Assembly (NCBI RefSeq): GCF_001679785.1
Contig: NZ_CP016286.1
Coordinates: forward strand, 868,001 to 932,000
Direction: 5' to 3'
DNA from: Rhizobium leguminosarum
Lineage (GTDB): Bacteria; Pseudomonadota; Alphaproteobacteria; Rhizobiales; Rhizobiaceae
Length of the DNA: 64,000 nt
Both the position numbers and the translations under genes were made by a program. The notes under the pieces are model-generated. The model was not told the origin of the DNA, searched no databases, and saw only the letters and a program-made list of their open reading frames with translations. Within the stretch, counting starts at the first letter, position 1. Each line of letters starts with the position of its first letter. Positions 54,544-64,000 of this stretch are shown one piece after another.

Positions 54544-55434
54544 CTATGCCTTTAGGTGGAGCCGCGCCGCATAAAGCGCGATTGCCGCTGCATTCGAGAC
54601 GTTAAGCGATTTGATCGCGCCCGGCATGTCGAGACGGGCAAGTGCGTTGACGGTTTCCCGCGTCTTCTGCCGCAGTCCCTTGCCCTCGGAGCCGAGCACG
54701 AGCGCCACTTTCTGGCCCGAGAAGGTGCCTTCGAGTGGCGCCGGCCCTTCCGAATCGAGGCCGATGGTGGAGAAACCGAGCTTGTGCAATTCACCGAGCG
54801 CATCGGCGAGATTGGTGACCTGTATATAAGGTATCAGTTCCAGCGCGCCGGAGGCGGACTTGGCGAGCACGCCCGATTCGGTCGGGCTGTGTCGCTGCGT
54901 GGTGATCACCGCCCCGGCATTGAAGGCGACGGCCGAGCGCATGATCGCGCCGACATTGTGCGGGTCGGTCACCTGATCGAGGACGAGCAGGAGAGGGCTT
55001 TCCTTCAGCGCTTCGAGCCGGCGTACCGGAAGCGGCCGAGTTTCCAGCATGACGCCCTGATGGATCGCCTCGGGGCCGAGCACCTTGTCGATCTCCTGCG
55101 GCGAGACGATCTCGAAGGGAATGCCGAGCGCCTCGACGTCGACTTCGAGGCGCGCAAGTGCATTCTGCGTTACGAACAGCTTGATCTTCTTGCGCTCGGG
55201 ATTATCGAGCGCTGCGCGCACCGTATGCAGGCCATAGAGATGCACTTGGTCGGGCGCTAGCGTTGGCGGCTTCCAGTCCTCGCCGCCGCGCTTGCGCTTC
55301 TGCGGCTGAGGTGTCGGAATCTCCCCGCGTTCGCGCTTGGCGTCGCGGTGGGCGCGCCGCAGAGTGGCGTAATGCGTATCCTTGGCGGATGGGTCTGTCG
55401 CGGTCTTGCCGCCGGATTTGTTGTCTTTGCTCAT
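54544..55434 (-). CDS. rlmB: 23S rRNA 2'-O-methyltransferase (TrmH/RlmB family)
   Basis: A 296-residue SPOUT methyltransferase. An N-terminal basic region (about 1-60), a substrate-binding L30-like domain (LYGLHTVRAALDNPERKKIKLFVT) and the knot motifs VLDQVTDPHNVGAIMRSAVAFNAG (about 151-174), ALVLGSEGKGLRQKTRE (about 237) and LNVSNAAAIALYAAR (about 278) are visible. It probably methylates G2251 of 23S rRNA. The ATG at 55434 starts MSKDNKSGG. Divergent from the tRNA-Tyr unit. Confidence 0.9.
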   Translation of the reverse strand: MSKDNKSGGKTATDPSAKDTHYATLRRAHRDAKRERGEIPTPQPQKRKRGGEDWKPPTLAPDQVHLYGLHTVRAALDNPERKKIKLFVTQNALARLEVDVEALGIPFEIVSPQEIDKVLGPEAIHQGVMLETRPLPVRRLEALKESPLLLVLDQVTDPHNVGAIMRSAVAFNAGAVITTQRHSPTESGVLAKSASGALELIPYIQVTNLADALGELHKLGFSTIGLDSEGPAPLEGTFSGQKVALVLGSEGKGLRQKTRETVNALARLDMPGAIKSLNVSNAAAIALYAARLHLKA

Positions 55435-55536
55435 GCAGCTTTATAGCCATGGCGCTCGCTGCCGCATAGGCTTTCTTTCATATGCCGGCTTTCGGTGGCG
55501 AATGAAATTTTTCGTGTTTTTTCCGTTGTCATCGTG

Positions 55537-55565
55537 TTGACAGACTGAAATGCTCCGGTCATATA
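55537..55565 (+). promoter_or_regulatory. Promoter of the tRNA-Tyr/tRNA-Gly unit
   Basis: TTGACA at 55537-55542, 17-bp spacer and CATATA at 55560-55565, about 70 bp upstream of tRNA-Tyr. It probably also serves tuf. Confidence 0.65.
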
Positions 55566-55635
55566 CGCGGCGCAGACGACGGGCAGCAACGCTTCGAAGT
55601 CTGACGAACTTGGTCTTGCGATCCGGACGAAAACT

Positions 55636-55720
55636 GGAGAGATGCCCGAGTGGTTAAAGGGGACGGACTGTAAATCCGTTGGCTCAGCCTACGTTGGTTC
55701 AAATCCAACTCTCTCCACCA
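55636..55720 (+). tRNA. tRNA-Tyr (GTA)
   Basis: An 85-base class II tRNA with acceptor GGAGAGA / TCTCTCC, anticodon GTA, a long variable arm and encoded CCA. Confidence 0.95.
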
Positions 55721-55744
55721 TTCGTCATCGGATCGGACCACCCC

Positions 55745-55818
55745 GCGGGTATAGCTCAATGGTAGAGCAGCAGCCTTCCAAGCTGAATACGCGGGTTCGA
55801 TTCCCGCTACCCGCTCCA
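55745..55818 (+). tRNA. tRNA-Gly (TCC)
   Basis: A 74-base cloverleaf with acceptor GCGGGTA / TACCCGC, anticodon TCC and encoded CCA; 24 bp after tRNA-Tyr, so part of the same transcript. Confidence 0.95.
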
Positions 55819-56143
55819 GTTTCCGTTACGCTACTTTATTCGATTATCTCCGGCGCTGGCGGAGAAGCTGACGATTGCGATTATCGACTGGTAGGGAAGG
55901 GCGCTCAACGCCGAACGTCTATAGCGCGTCTCCGGTGGTCAATGCAATTTTCTCTAAGATTTCAGCGATTTTCGAGGGGGCTTTGGCGAATCGCCTTGCA
56001 GGCGGCGAATTGTCTCCCATATGCGCTGTCAGGCCAAGTTTGGCGTCTGCAATTAAGTCTTGCGCAATGTCGCCGAAAGCCTTAAACGGCGGCACTAAAC
56101 CGGTTCGCCGGGGCCACCATTTTCGTTCACAGGAAGCATTCAA
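55819..56143. other. Intergenic region tRNA-Gly / tuf
   Basis: A 325-bp stretch that contains the tuf leader. It holds small inverted segments (CTCCGGCGCTGGCGGAG near 55850; GGGCGCTCAACGCC near 55900). No supported gene. tuf may be reached by read-through or by an own promoter that I cannot place firmly. Confidence 0.4.
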
Positions 56144-57319
<1,176 letters not shown>

Positions 57320-57344
57320 CTTTCGAGTTATCCGCAATTATGAA

Positions 57345-57372
57345 GACCCCGCTGGAAACAGCGGGGTTTTTC
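57345..57372 (+). terminator. tuf terminator
   Basis: Stem ACCCCGCT / AGCGGGGT with loop GGAAAC, followed by TTTTTC. A textbook rho-independent terminator 26 bp after the tuf stop. Confidence 0.85.
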
Positions 57373-57521
57373 ATTTTGATGGCTTCGGGTAGGTTTAACA
57401 GGTGTTGTAAAAATATCGTTAAATTGGCCTGTCACAGTATTTTGTTCATCTCACGTTCAGAAACCGGTTTGTGATTGGACCATTGTAGTCCAGACTCCTT
57501 CTTGCAAAGAGGAGAGCCCGG

Positions 57522-57656
57522 ATGATTCCAAAGGCCACATTCGCTGCGACGATATTCGCGATGTATGTTTTCACGATGTTTTTCATCGCTGCAATTCCGC
57601 AAGAAGTTGTTCAGTCTGCCGTCGTGCAGATTGGCGAGGTAAGTGTCGTCAAGTGA
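57522..57656 (+). CDS. 44-residue membrane peptide downstream of tuf
   Basis: A short frame with strong GAGGAGAG eight bases upstream of the ATG, encoding 44 residues that begin MIPKATFAATIFAMYVF and end GEVSVVK. Residues about 6-25 form one hydrophobic helix. I know no family. It stands between the tuf terminator and the epimerase gene. The call rests on RBS, topology and lack of a competing frame. Confidence 0.55.
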   Translation: MIPKATFAATIFAMYVFTMFFIAAIPQEVVQSAVVQIGEVSVVK

Positions 57657-57827
57657 CGACCTTTGCCGAGCATCGCAGGGTTCTGCGGTGATCGGAAATG
57701 ATCGGCCAGGTGCTCCCGGATAGGATGCTCCTGGCGACGCGGGGGTGAACCCTTGCAGGACGCTCGCTTGCTCTTCGCGCGGAAGCGTCTATCTATGCCT
57801 CCGATTTCATGACGCGGAGGATATTCC

Positions 57828-58721
57828 ATGAAGAGACGTATTCTATTCACCGGCGGTTCGGGCAAGGCAGGTCGCCATGCGGTGCCGTGGCTCGTCAATG
57901 CCGGCTACGAGGTTCACAACCTCGATCTCGTGCCGCTGGATAGCCCCGGCGTCACCAATCTCATCGCCGACATCACCGATAGCGGTCAGGTCTTCAACGC
58001 GCTCTCGATGCATCGCGATTTTCCCGATCTCGACGCGGGCAGGGGCGTGCAGCCCTTCGACGCCGTCGTGCATTTCGCCGCTATCCCGCGCATCCTGATC
58101 AAGCCCGACAATGAAACCTTCCGCATCAACACGATGGGCACCTATAATGTCATCGAGGCGGCGGTGAAGCTCGGCATCCGGAAGATCATCGTCGCATCGA
58201 GCGAGACGACCTACGGCGTCTGCTTTGCCGAAGGCCATCGCGATTTCCACCAGTTCCCGCTGGAGGAGGATTATGACGTCAATCCGATGGATTCCTACGG
58301 CCTTTCCAAGGTGGTCAACGAAAAGACGGCGCGCGCCTTTGCCGAACGTTCGGGCTTCGACATCTATGCGCTACGCATCGGCAACGTCATCGAGCCGCAC
58401 GAATATGAGAGGTTTCCGACCTATTTCGCCAATCCCGAGATGCGCAAGCGCATCGCCTGGAGCTATATCGATGCCCGCGACCTCGGGCAGATCTGCCATC
58501 TCTGCGTCGAGAAGGACGGTCTCGGCTACCAGGTCTTCAACGCCGCCAACGACACCGTCTCTGCCAATACGCCATCGAAAGAGCTTGCGAAGCGATTCTT
58601 TCCGAACGTGCCCTTTACCCGCGAGATCGGCGAATATGAGGGCCTGCTCTCCAACCGCAAGATCTGCGAGGTGCTGGGTTTTAAGGAAGAACACGATTGG
58701 CGGAAATATGTGAAGGTCTGA
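57828..58721 (+). CDS. NAD-dependent epimerase/dehydratase family protein
   Basis: A 297-residue extended short-chain dehydrogenase. The N-terminal RILFTGGSGKAGRHAVPWL (residues 4-22) is the NAD-binding Gly-rich motif; VVHFAAI (about 81) and the catalytic SSETTYG/YGLSKVVNEK (Tyr and Lys, about 161-170) follow. The substrate is probably a nucleotide sugar or uronate, but the sequence does not decide. The ATG at 57828 has CGGAGGA eight bases upstream. It stands between tuf and tRNA-Trp, an unusual place for this family. Confidence 0.85.
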   Translation: MKRRILFTGGSGKAGRHAVPWLVNAGYEVHNLDLVPLDSPGVTNLIADITDSGQVFNALSMHRDFPDLDAGRGVQPFDAVVHFAAIPRILIKPDNETFRINTMGTYNVIEAAVKLGIRKIIVASSETTYGVCFAEGHRDFHQFPLEEDYDVNPMDSYGLSKVVNEKTARAFAERSGFDIYALRIGNVIEPHEYERFPTYFANPEMRKRIAWSYIDARDLGQICHLCVEKDGLGYQVFNAANDTVSANTPSKELAKRFFPNVPFTREIGEYEGLLSNRKICEVLGFKEEHDWRKYVKV

Positions 58722-58796
58722 ACGGACCGTGGTTCCGCGATTGAAAGGCCGATCGCTCGCATATCAGGAGAATGGCTTTGAAAATCGAAAATCGTG

Positions 58797-58825
58797 CTTG
58801 CCAATCCCGTGCCGTCGTCTTAAAG
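58797..58825 (+). promoter_or_regulatory. Promoter of tRNA-Trp
   Basis: CTTGCC at 58797-58802, 17-bp spacer and TTAAAG at 58820-58825, about 63 bp upstream of tRNA-Trp. Moderate match. Confidence 0.45.
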
Positions 58826-58888
58826 GGAGCGCCATGCTTTTCAGCAGCGATTTGCGGGCCTTGGCCTGGCGCTGAATGATCGGTATGA

Positions 58889-58964
<76 letters not shown>

Positions 58965-59059
58965 TTTTCCTGGATGCGGGACAGCGCGGACATGCTCGCG
59001 GCATTTCCGGTCGGGGATTGATTGGTGGTAAGTAATTTCGTTAAACTTCGGTTTCCCCC

Positions 59060-59088
59060 TTGTGTATTCGGAAATCGGTGTTTATTTA
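59060..59088 (+). promoter_or_regulatory. Promoter of secE
   Basis: TTGTGT at 59060-59065, 17-bp spacer and TATTTA at 59083-59088, 72 bp upstream of the secE ATG. Moderate match; secE could also be expressed by read-through from tRNA-Trp. Confidence 0.4.
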
Positions 59089-59159
59089 GGGTTCAACAGA
59101 CACGCGGTGCGTGGGGCTGATAGTTTCAGCTTTACGCGCCGTAATTGCGTGGGCAGTCG

Positions 59160-59360
59160 ATGGCATCCAAATCCAATCCGTTTGCGTTTCTGCAGCAGGT
59201 TCGCTCCGAGACGTCCAAAGTTACATGGCCGTCGCGCCGCGAGACCATGATCTCGACGGTCATGGTGCTGGTGATGGTGGTTTTCGCCGCGCTGTTTTTC
59301 TTTGCCGCTGACCAGCTGATCGGCTGGGCTCTGAGCTTCGTGCTGAATACCGGCAACTGA
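59160..59360 (+). CDS. secE: Preprotein translocase subunit SecE
   Basis: A 66-residue single-helix protein of the SecYEG channel. KSNPFAFLQQVRSETSKVTWPSRRET (residues about 4-29) is the conserved amphipathic region and a helix follows at about 32-60. The ATG at 59160 is preceded by GGGCAGTCG. Followed by nusG after 17 bp. Confidence 0.94.
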   Translation: MASKSNPFAFLQQVRSETSKVTWPSRRETMISTVMVLVMVVFAALFFFAADQLIGWALSFVLNTGN

Positions 59361-59377
59361 TACGGGTGGAAATGAAA

Positions 59378-59908
59378 ATGGCGGCACGTTGGTACATCGT
59401 CCACGCATATTCAAATTTTGAAAAGAAGGTGGCTGAAGACATCGAGAACAAGGCTCGCCAGAAGGGGCTTGAGCACTTGTTCGAGAAGATCCTCGTGCCG
59501 ACTGAAAAGGTGGTGGAAGTGCGTCGCGGCCGCAAGGTCGATTCCGAGCGCAAGTTTTTCCCGGGCTATGTCATGGTTCGTGCCAATCTGACCGACGAAG
59601 CCTATCACCTGATCAAGAATACGCCGAAGGTCACAGGTTTCCTCGGCTCCGACAATAAGCCCGTTCCGATTCCGGATTATGAAGCCGAGCGCATTCTCGG
59701 TCAGGTTCAGGAAGGTGTCGAGCGGCCGAAGGCCTCCATTACCTTCGAGATCGGCGAGCAGGTCCGCGTTTCCGACGGTCCGTTCGCGTCGTTCAACGGC
59801 ACGGTTCAGGATGTGGACGAAGAACGTTCGCGCCTGAAGGTGGAAGTGTCGATCTTCGGCCGCGCAACGCCGGTCGAGCTGGAATACGCTCAGGTCGAGA
59901 AGGTCTGA
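59378..59908 (+). CDS. nusG: Transcription termination/antitermination factor NusG
   Basis: A 176-residue protein with an N-terminal NGN domain (ARWYIVHAYSNFEKKVAEDIE, FPGYVMVR, about 1-110) and a C-terminal KOW domain (GEQVRVSDGPFASFNGTVQDVDEERSRLKV, about 125-155). It links RNA polymerase to ribosome or Rho. I chose the ATG at 59378; the upstream in-frame GTG/ATG (59366, 59372) would add four or two residues. Start of the secE-nusG-rplK operon. Confidence 0.95.
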   Translation: MAARWYIVHAYSNFEKKVAEDIENKARQKGLEHLFEKILVPTEKVVEVRRGRKVDSERKFFPGYVMVRANLTDEAYHLIKNTPKVTGFLGSDNKPVPIPDYEAERILGQVQEGVERPKASITFEIGEQVRVSDGPFASFNGTVQDVDEERSRLKVEVSIFGRATPVELEYAQVEKV

Positions 59909-60085
59909 TTGCAGAAACTGGAAGCTGGCCCTTTGCGGCCTGTTTCCTGCGGACGTTGTTCGCACCCGCGTGGAAGGTGAGGGGTCTTAGCCGGACCCTA
60001 AGGATCCGCACCACGCAACCGCAGCCGCCGGAGAGATCCGGCATCACGGGCCGGGCAACCGGCCGTTCATGAAAGGCAGAGAGAT

Positions 60086-60517
60086 ATGGCTAAGAAAGTT
60101 GCAGGCCAACTCAAGCTTCAGGTCAAGGCAGGATCGGCAAACCCGTCCCCGCCGATTGGTCCGGCGCTTGGTCAGCGTGGCATTAACATCATGGAATTCT
60201 GCAAAGCGTTCAATGCCGCTACGCAGGAAATGGAAAAGGGCATGCCGATTCCGGTCGTCATTACCTATTACCAGGACAAGTCCTTCACCTTCGCGATGAA
60301 GCAGCCGCCGGTCAGCTACTGGCTGAAGAAGGAAGCGAAGATCACGTCCGGTTCCAAGACGCCCGGCAAGGGCGCCAAGGCCGGCTCCCTCACCAAGGCT
60401 CAGATCAAGTCGATCGCGGAAGCCAAGATGAAGGATCTGAACGCAGCGGATATCGAAGGTGCAATGGCGATGATCGAGGGCTCTGCCCGCGCCATGGGCC
60501 TGGAAGTGGTGGGTTAA
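60086..60517 (+). CDS. rplK: 50S ribosomal protein L11
   Basis: A 143-residue protein with [35 protein letters not shown] (about residues 8-42) and C-terminal [22 protein letters not shown] (about 91). Conserved prolines of the thiostrepton-binding region are present. The 177-bp gap after nusG may hold a leader. The ATG at 60086 has AGAGAGAT upstream. Confidence 0.96.
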   Translation: MAKKVAGQLKLQVKAGSANPSPPIGPALGQRGINIMEFCKAFNAATQEMEKGMPIPVVITYYQDKSFTFAMKQPPVSYWLKKEAKITSGSKTPGKGAKAGSLTKAQIKSIAEAKMKDLNAADIEGAMAMIEGSARAMGLEVVG

Positions 60518-60521
60518 GATC

Positions 60522-61223
60522 ATGGCTGGTAAGCGCACGAAGAAGATCAACGAAGGTGTTGATCCCACCAAGCTCTACGCTCTGACCCTGGCCATCGGCA
60601 TGGTCAAGGAACGGGCTGTCGCCAAGTTCGACGAAACCATCGAAGTCTCGATGAACCTCGGCGTCGACCCGCGCCATGCGGACCAGATGGTTCGCGGCGT
60701 CGTCAACCTGCCGAACGGCACGGGCCGCACGGTTCGCGTCGCCGTCTTCGCTCGTGGCGCCAAGGCTGACGAAGCCAAGGCCGCTGGTGCCGATATCGTC
60801 GGCGCCGAAGACCTCGTCGAAATCGTCCAGGGCGGCAAGATCGAATTCGATCGCTGCATCGCCACCCCCGATATGATGCCGCTCGTCGGCCGTCTCGGTA
60901 AGGTTCTCGGTCCGCGCGGCATGATGCCGAACCCGAAGGTCGGCACCGTTACCATGGACGTCGCAGGAGCCGTCAAGGCTTCCAAGGGCGGCGCTGTCGA
61001 GTTCCGCGTCGAGAAGGCTGGCATCGTCCATGCCGGTATCGGCAAGGCCTCTTTCGACGCCAAGGCTCTGGAAGAAAACATCCGCGCCTTTGCTGACGCC
61101 GTCATCAAGGCGAAGCCGGCTGGCGCCAAGGGCAACTACGTCAAGCGCGTGGCGATTTCGTCGACCATGGGCCCGGGCGTCAAGATCGAGCCCGGCTCGG
61201 TCACCGGTGCTCCGGCTGCGTAA
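60522..61223 (+). CDS. rplA: 50S ribosomal protein L1
   Basis: A 233-residue protein of the L1 stalk; also a translational repressor of its own operon in E. coli. Family parts are [24 protein letters not shown] (about 27-50) and [28 protein letters not shown] (about 130-157). It starts 4 bp after rplK. Confidence 0.96.
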   Translation: MAGKRTKKINEGVDPTKLYALTLAIGMVKERAVAKFDETIEVSMNLGVDPRHADQMVRGVVNLPNGTGRTVRVAVFARGAKADEAKAAGADIVGAEDLVEIVQGGKIEFDRCIATPDMMPLVGRLGKVLGPRGMMPNPKVGTVTMDVAGAVKASKGGAVEFRVEKAGIVHAGIGKASFDAKALEENIRAFADAVIKAKPAGAKGNYVKRVAISSTMGPGVKIEPGSVTGAPAA

Positions 61224-61552
61224 GTTTATGGCCGGGCTTTAAGCCCGGCGACTGAATTTTCGGCCTCGCAAGGGGCCGGAATATTCCGGAGAAATCCGGA
61301 ATCCTGTCCGAGATTGCAGGTGGTTTTCCCTTAATCACTGTGCCTGCATGAGACGGGTAAGACCCGAATTGCAAGAAGTTCGCTTCTCGGAACTCGGTTC
61401 GAGCCTTGGATGCCTTGTGCCTCTTTAGCCTTGATTGGCGCGAGAGCGCGGGGGGACAGGATCCTCAAGCGTCGCTTGGGATCTCGCATGATCCCAGGAG
61501 GCAAAAGGCAACCGGCGGGCCCATTTTCGGTCCCGCCAACTGGAGATAGGCA
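61224..61552 (+). other. rplA-rplJ intergenic leader region
   Basis: A 329-bp gap. It begins with a hairpin GCCGGGC / GCCCGGC (61231-61249), likely a weak terminator of the rplKA part, then CCGGAATATTCCGG (61274-61287). The part before rplJ is where L10 leaders, bound by the L10-L7/L12 complex, occur in many bacteria. I see several hairpin-forming segments but did not confirm the L10 kink-turn fold. Confidence 0.45.
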
Positions 61553-62071
61553 GTGGAAAGAGCGGAAAAACGCGAATTCGTCACGGAACTGAACGAAGTC
61601 TTCAAGGCTTCGGGCTCAGTTGTCGTGGCCCACTATGCTGGTGCCACAGTCGCGCAGATGAACGATTTTCGTTCGAAGATGCGCGCAGCTGGCGGTACCG
61701 TCAAAGTCGCGAAGAACCGCCTGGCCAAGATTGCCCTTCAGGGTACGGAAGCGGAAGGGATGTCCAATCTCTTCAAGGGTCAGACGCTGATTGCATACAG
61801 CACCGATCCAATCACCGCTCCGAAGGTCGTCATGGATTTCGCCAAGACCAATGACAAGATCATTGTTCTGGGCGGCGCCATGGGAACAACCACGCTCAAC
61901 GCCGAAGCAGTCAAGTCGCTTGCGACCCTGCCTTCGCTCGATGAGCTGCGTGCGAAGCTGCTGGGCATGATCCAGACACCGGCTACCCGCATCGCTGGGG
62001 TTGTTGCAGCACCGGCAAGCCAGCTTGCCCGCGTGTTTGCGGCCTATGCCAAGAAGGACGAAGCCGCGTAA
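61553..62071 (+). CDS. rplJ: 50S ribosomal protein L10
   Basis: A 172-residue base of the L7/L12 stalk. Begins with GTG at 61553 ([21 protein letters not shown]), preceded by GGAGATAGGCA. The C-terminal helices bind L7/L12. Length and sequence normal; RBS GGAG seven bases upstream. rplL follows after 58 bp. Confidence 0.96.
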   Translation: MERAEKREFVTELNEVFKASGSVVVAHYAGATVAQMNDFRSKMRAAGGTVKVAKNRLAKIALQGTEAEGMSNLFKGQTLIAYSTDPITAPKVVMDFAKTNDKIIVLGGAMGTTTLNAEAVKSLATLPSLDELRAKLLGMIQTPATRIAGVVAAPASQLARVFAAYAKKDEAA

Positions 62072-62129
62072 GGCGGTTTTTCGCTGTTTATAATCAACCG
62101 GTTCGAACCGAACAAAAGGAACTAGTAAA

Positions 62130-62507
62130 ATGGCTGATCTCGCAAAGATCGTTGACGACCTCTCCTCGCTGACCGTTCTGGAAGCTGCAGAACTGTCGAA
62201 GCTTCTCGAAGAAAAGTGGGGCGTTTCCGCTGCTGCTCCGGTAGCTGTTGCTGCCGCTGCCGGCGGTGCTGCTGCTGCTGTCGTTGAAGAAGAAAAGACC
62301 GAGTTCGACGTCATCCTCACGGATGTCGGCGCCAACAAGATCAACGTCATCAAGGAAGTCCGCGCCATCACTGGTCTCGGCCTCAAGGAAGCCAAGGATC
62401 TCGTTGAAGCCGCTCCGAAGGCTGTCAAGGAAGGCGTCAACAAGGCTGAAGCCGCTGACATCAAGAAGAAGCTTGAAGACGCTGGCGCCAAGGCCGACGT
62501 CAAGTAA
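62130..62507 (+). CDS. rplL: 50S ribosomal protein L7/L12
   Basis: A 125-residue stalk protein with N-terminal dimer domain ([31 protein letters not shown]), Ala-rich hinge (about 40-55) and C-terminal [48 protein letters not shown]. Typical family architecture. Two hairpins follow. Confidence 0.96.
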   Translation: MADLAKIVDDLSSLTVLEAAELSKLLEEKWGVSAAAPVAVAAAAGGAAAAVVEEEKTEFDVILTDVGANKINVIKEVRAITGLGLKEAKDLVEAAPKAVKEGVNKAEAADIKKKLEDAGAKADVK

Positions 62508-62522
62508 TCTTGAACTGCTTTT

Positions 62523-62606
62523 GGGAGGCAGTATCTCTACTGCCTCCCATTTGCCGTTTTTCTGAACGAATTACCCAAAAGCCGCGTCGAAACGGCTTTT
62601 GGGTAA
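62523..62606 (+). terminator. rplL-rpoB intergenic hairpins (attenuator candidate)
   Basis: Two perfect hairpins. The first is GGGAGGCAGTA / TACTGCCTCCC with loop TCTC (62523-62548), followed after 8 bases by TTTTT. The second is TTACCCAAAAGCCG / CGGCTTTTGGGTAA (62571-62584, 62593-62606). In E. coli a partial terminator lies between rplL and rpoB; this is probably the analogous attenuator. Confidence 0.6.
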
Positions 62607-62770
62607 TGGGTTCTTCAAAAGGATGGTCTCGCACCGAGGGCAGCACAGCAATCCGAGCTGAGCGTTTTCTGGGGTCGGACGAGATTGAACTACTCATTGA
62701 TTGACGGGATCGACTGGCCATCGGTTCCCGTCCGTTGCAGGCCCGGGTGCAAGATTTTGAAGGAGCGACG

Positions 62771-64000
62771 ATGGCTCAGACCCTTTCGTTCAACGGTCGC
62801 AGGCGCGTACGCAAGTTTTTTGGTAAGATCCCCGAAGTCGCAGAAATGCCGAACCTCATCGAGGTTCAGAAGGCGTCCTACGACCAGTTTCTGATGGTTG
62901 AAGAGCCGAAGGGCGGCCGACCCGACGAGGGTCTTCAGGCCGTTTTCAAATCGGTTTTCCCGATCACCGATTTCTCCGGCGCATCCATGCTGGAATTCGT
63001 GTCCTACGAGTTCGAACCGCCGAAGTTTGACGTTGACGAATGCCGTCAGCGCGACCTGACCTATGCTGCACCCCTGAAGGTGACGCTGCGCCTCATCGTG
63101 TTCGATATCGACGAGGATACCGGCGCCAAGTCGATCAAGGACATCAAGGAACAGTCCGTTTACATGGGCGACATGCCGCTCATGACCAACAACGGCACGT
63201 TCATCGTCAACGGCACCGAGCGCGTGATCGTTTCCCAGATGCACCGTTCGCCGGGCGTCTTCTTCGACCATGACAAGGGCAAGAGCCATTCGTCCGGCAA
63301 GCTGCTCTTTGCTGCGCGCGTCATCCCTTATCGCGGTTCCTGGCTCGATATCGAATTCGACGCCAAGGACATCGTCTACGCCCGTATCGACCGCCGCCGC
63401 AAGATCCCTGTCACGTCGCTGCTGATGGCGCTCGGCATGGACGGCGAGGAAATTCTCGACACCTTCTACACGAAGTCGCTCTACAAGCGCGACGGCGAAG
63501 GCTGGCGCATTCCCTTCAAGCCGGAAACGCTGAAGGGTGCCAAGGCGATCACCGAGATGGTCGACGCCGATACCGGCGAAGTCGTCGTGGAAGCCGGCAA
63601 GAAGCTGACCCCGCGCCTGCTGCGCACGCTGTCCGACAAGGGTCTGAAGGCCCTCAAGGCCGCCGACGACGATCTTTATGGCAACTACCTTGCCGGCGAC
63701 ATCGTCAACTACTCGACGGGTGAGATCTACCTCGAAGCTGGCGACGAAATCGACGAGAAGACGCTTGGCATCATCCTGGCGAACGGCTTTGACGAGATCC
63801 CGGTTCTCGGCATCGACCACATCAATGTCGGCGCCTATATCCGCAACACCCTGACAGCCGACAAGAACGAGAACCGTCAGGACGCTCTGTTCGACATCTA
63901 CCGCGTCATGCGTCCGGGTGAACCGCCGACCATGGAATCGGCCGAAGCCATGTTCAACTCGCTGTTCTTCGATGCGGAGCGTTACGACCTCTCCGCCGTC
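62771..64000 (+). CDS. rpoB: DNA-directed RNA polymerase subunit beta (partial, 5' part)
   Basis: The first 410 residues of the beta subunit; the window ends within the gene. [41 protein letters not shown] is the alphaproteobacterial start; lobe elements such as [33 protein letters not shown] (about 136-168) are recognisable. The rifampicin-binding region lies further 3' and is outside. The ATG at 62771 has AGGAGCG upstream. Confidence 0.97.
   Translation, partial: MAQTLSFNGRRRVRKFFGKIPEVAEMPNLIEVQKASYDQFLMVEEPKGGRPDEGLQAVFKSVFPITDFSGASMLEFVSYEFEPPKFDVDECRQRDLTYAAPLKVTLRLIVFDIDEDTGAKSIKDIKEQSVYMGDMPLMTNNGTFIVNGTERVIVSQMHRSPGVFFDHDKGKSHSSGKLLFAARVIPYRGSWLDIEFDAKDIVYARIDRRRKIPVTSLLMALGMDGEEILDTFYTKSLYKRDGEGWRIPFKPETLKGAKAITEMVDADTGEVVVEAGKKLTPRLLRTLSDKGLKALKAADDDLYGNYLAGDIVNYSTGEIYLEAGDEIDEKTLGIILANGFDEIPVLGIDHINVGAYIRNTLTADKNENRQDALFDIYRVMRPGEPPTMESAEAMFNSLFFDAERYDLSAV

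Overview
This window is chromosomal DNA from an alphaproteobacterium of the Rhizobium etli / R. leguminosarum type. The evidence is GC-rich coding, core proteins typical of Rhizobiales (short prolyl-tRNA synthetase, RNase J and RNase E together, DivK-PleD, a DUF1467/DUF983/DUF3572 set), rhizobial intergenic mosaic repeats (RIME-like palindromes), and SOS boxes of the alphaproteobacterial form GTTC-N7-GTTC. No plasmid, phage or symbiosis-island signature is visible. Species assignment is inference.

Layout. 1-7.96 kb: 3' end of the complex I operon (nuoK-L-M-N), running on into birA, RNase J and methylmalonyl-CoA epimerase. 8-12.4 kb: a DUF1467 membrane protein, proS, lolC, lolD. 12.4-14.1 kb: an insertion sequence with an ISNCY-like transposase. 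14.2-15.1 kb: a small divergent locus with two perfect SOS boxes, driving a DUF5680 gene leftward and a 28-residue membrane peptide rightward. 15.2-20 kb: dnaE and, convergent, an L,D-transpeptidase. 20-23.1 kb: a RIME element, an IS481-type element inserted exactly at the stop codon of dinB, then dinB and a divergent GNAT gene around a third SOS box. 23-26 kb: a HAD-like gene and a DUF3572 gene, then divK-pleD. 26-28.9 kb: a structured sRNA candidate (EcpR1-like by position), rpmG, an MFS transporter and a DUF983 protein. 29-38.3 kb: a leftward cluster pyrB-pyrC'-plsY-dprA-topA-rnr. 38.5-41 kb: an aidB-like acyl-CoA dehydrogenase and a vapBC module. 41-50 kb: rne (leftward), amiC, mrcA, and prfB with a programmed frameshift. 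50-55.4 kb: hydrolase / exported protein / nadK, small secreted or membrane proteins, an AprI/Inh-domain protein, and rlmB. 52.6-64 kb: tRNA-Thr, tRNA-Tyr, tRNA-Gly, tuf, an epimerase, tRNA-Trp, secE-nusG-rplKAJL-rpoB.

How the genes work together. Much of the window is core machinery: respiration (nuo), replication and DNA repair (dnaE, dinB, dprA, topA, aidB), RNA turnover (rnj, rnr, rne), envelope growth (lolCD, ldt, amiC, mrcA, plsY), cell-cycle signalling (divK, pleD), and translation and transcription (tRNAs, tuf, prfB, ribosomal proteins, rpoB). The tRNA-tuf-tRNA-Trp-secE-nusG-rpl-rpo order resembles the classical bacterial arrangement.

Most unusual points: (1) the two-box SOS locus with a TisB-sized membrane peptide at 14.2-15.1 kb; (2) the dinB/GNAT divergent SOS region; (3) the pyrC gene, which lacks most dihydroorotase metal ligands and is probably a PyrC'-type pseudo-enzyme; (4) an IS481-type element whose 4-bp target duplication CTAG supplies the stop codon of both the transposase and dinB; (5) the structured RNA between pleD and rpmG. 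All functional statements come from reading the sequence and from recalled family knowledge. No database search was run.
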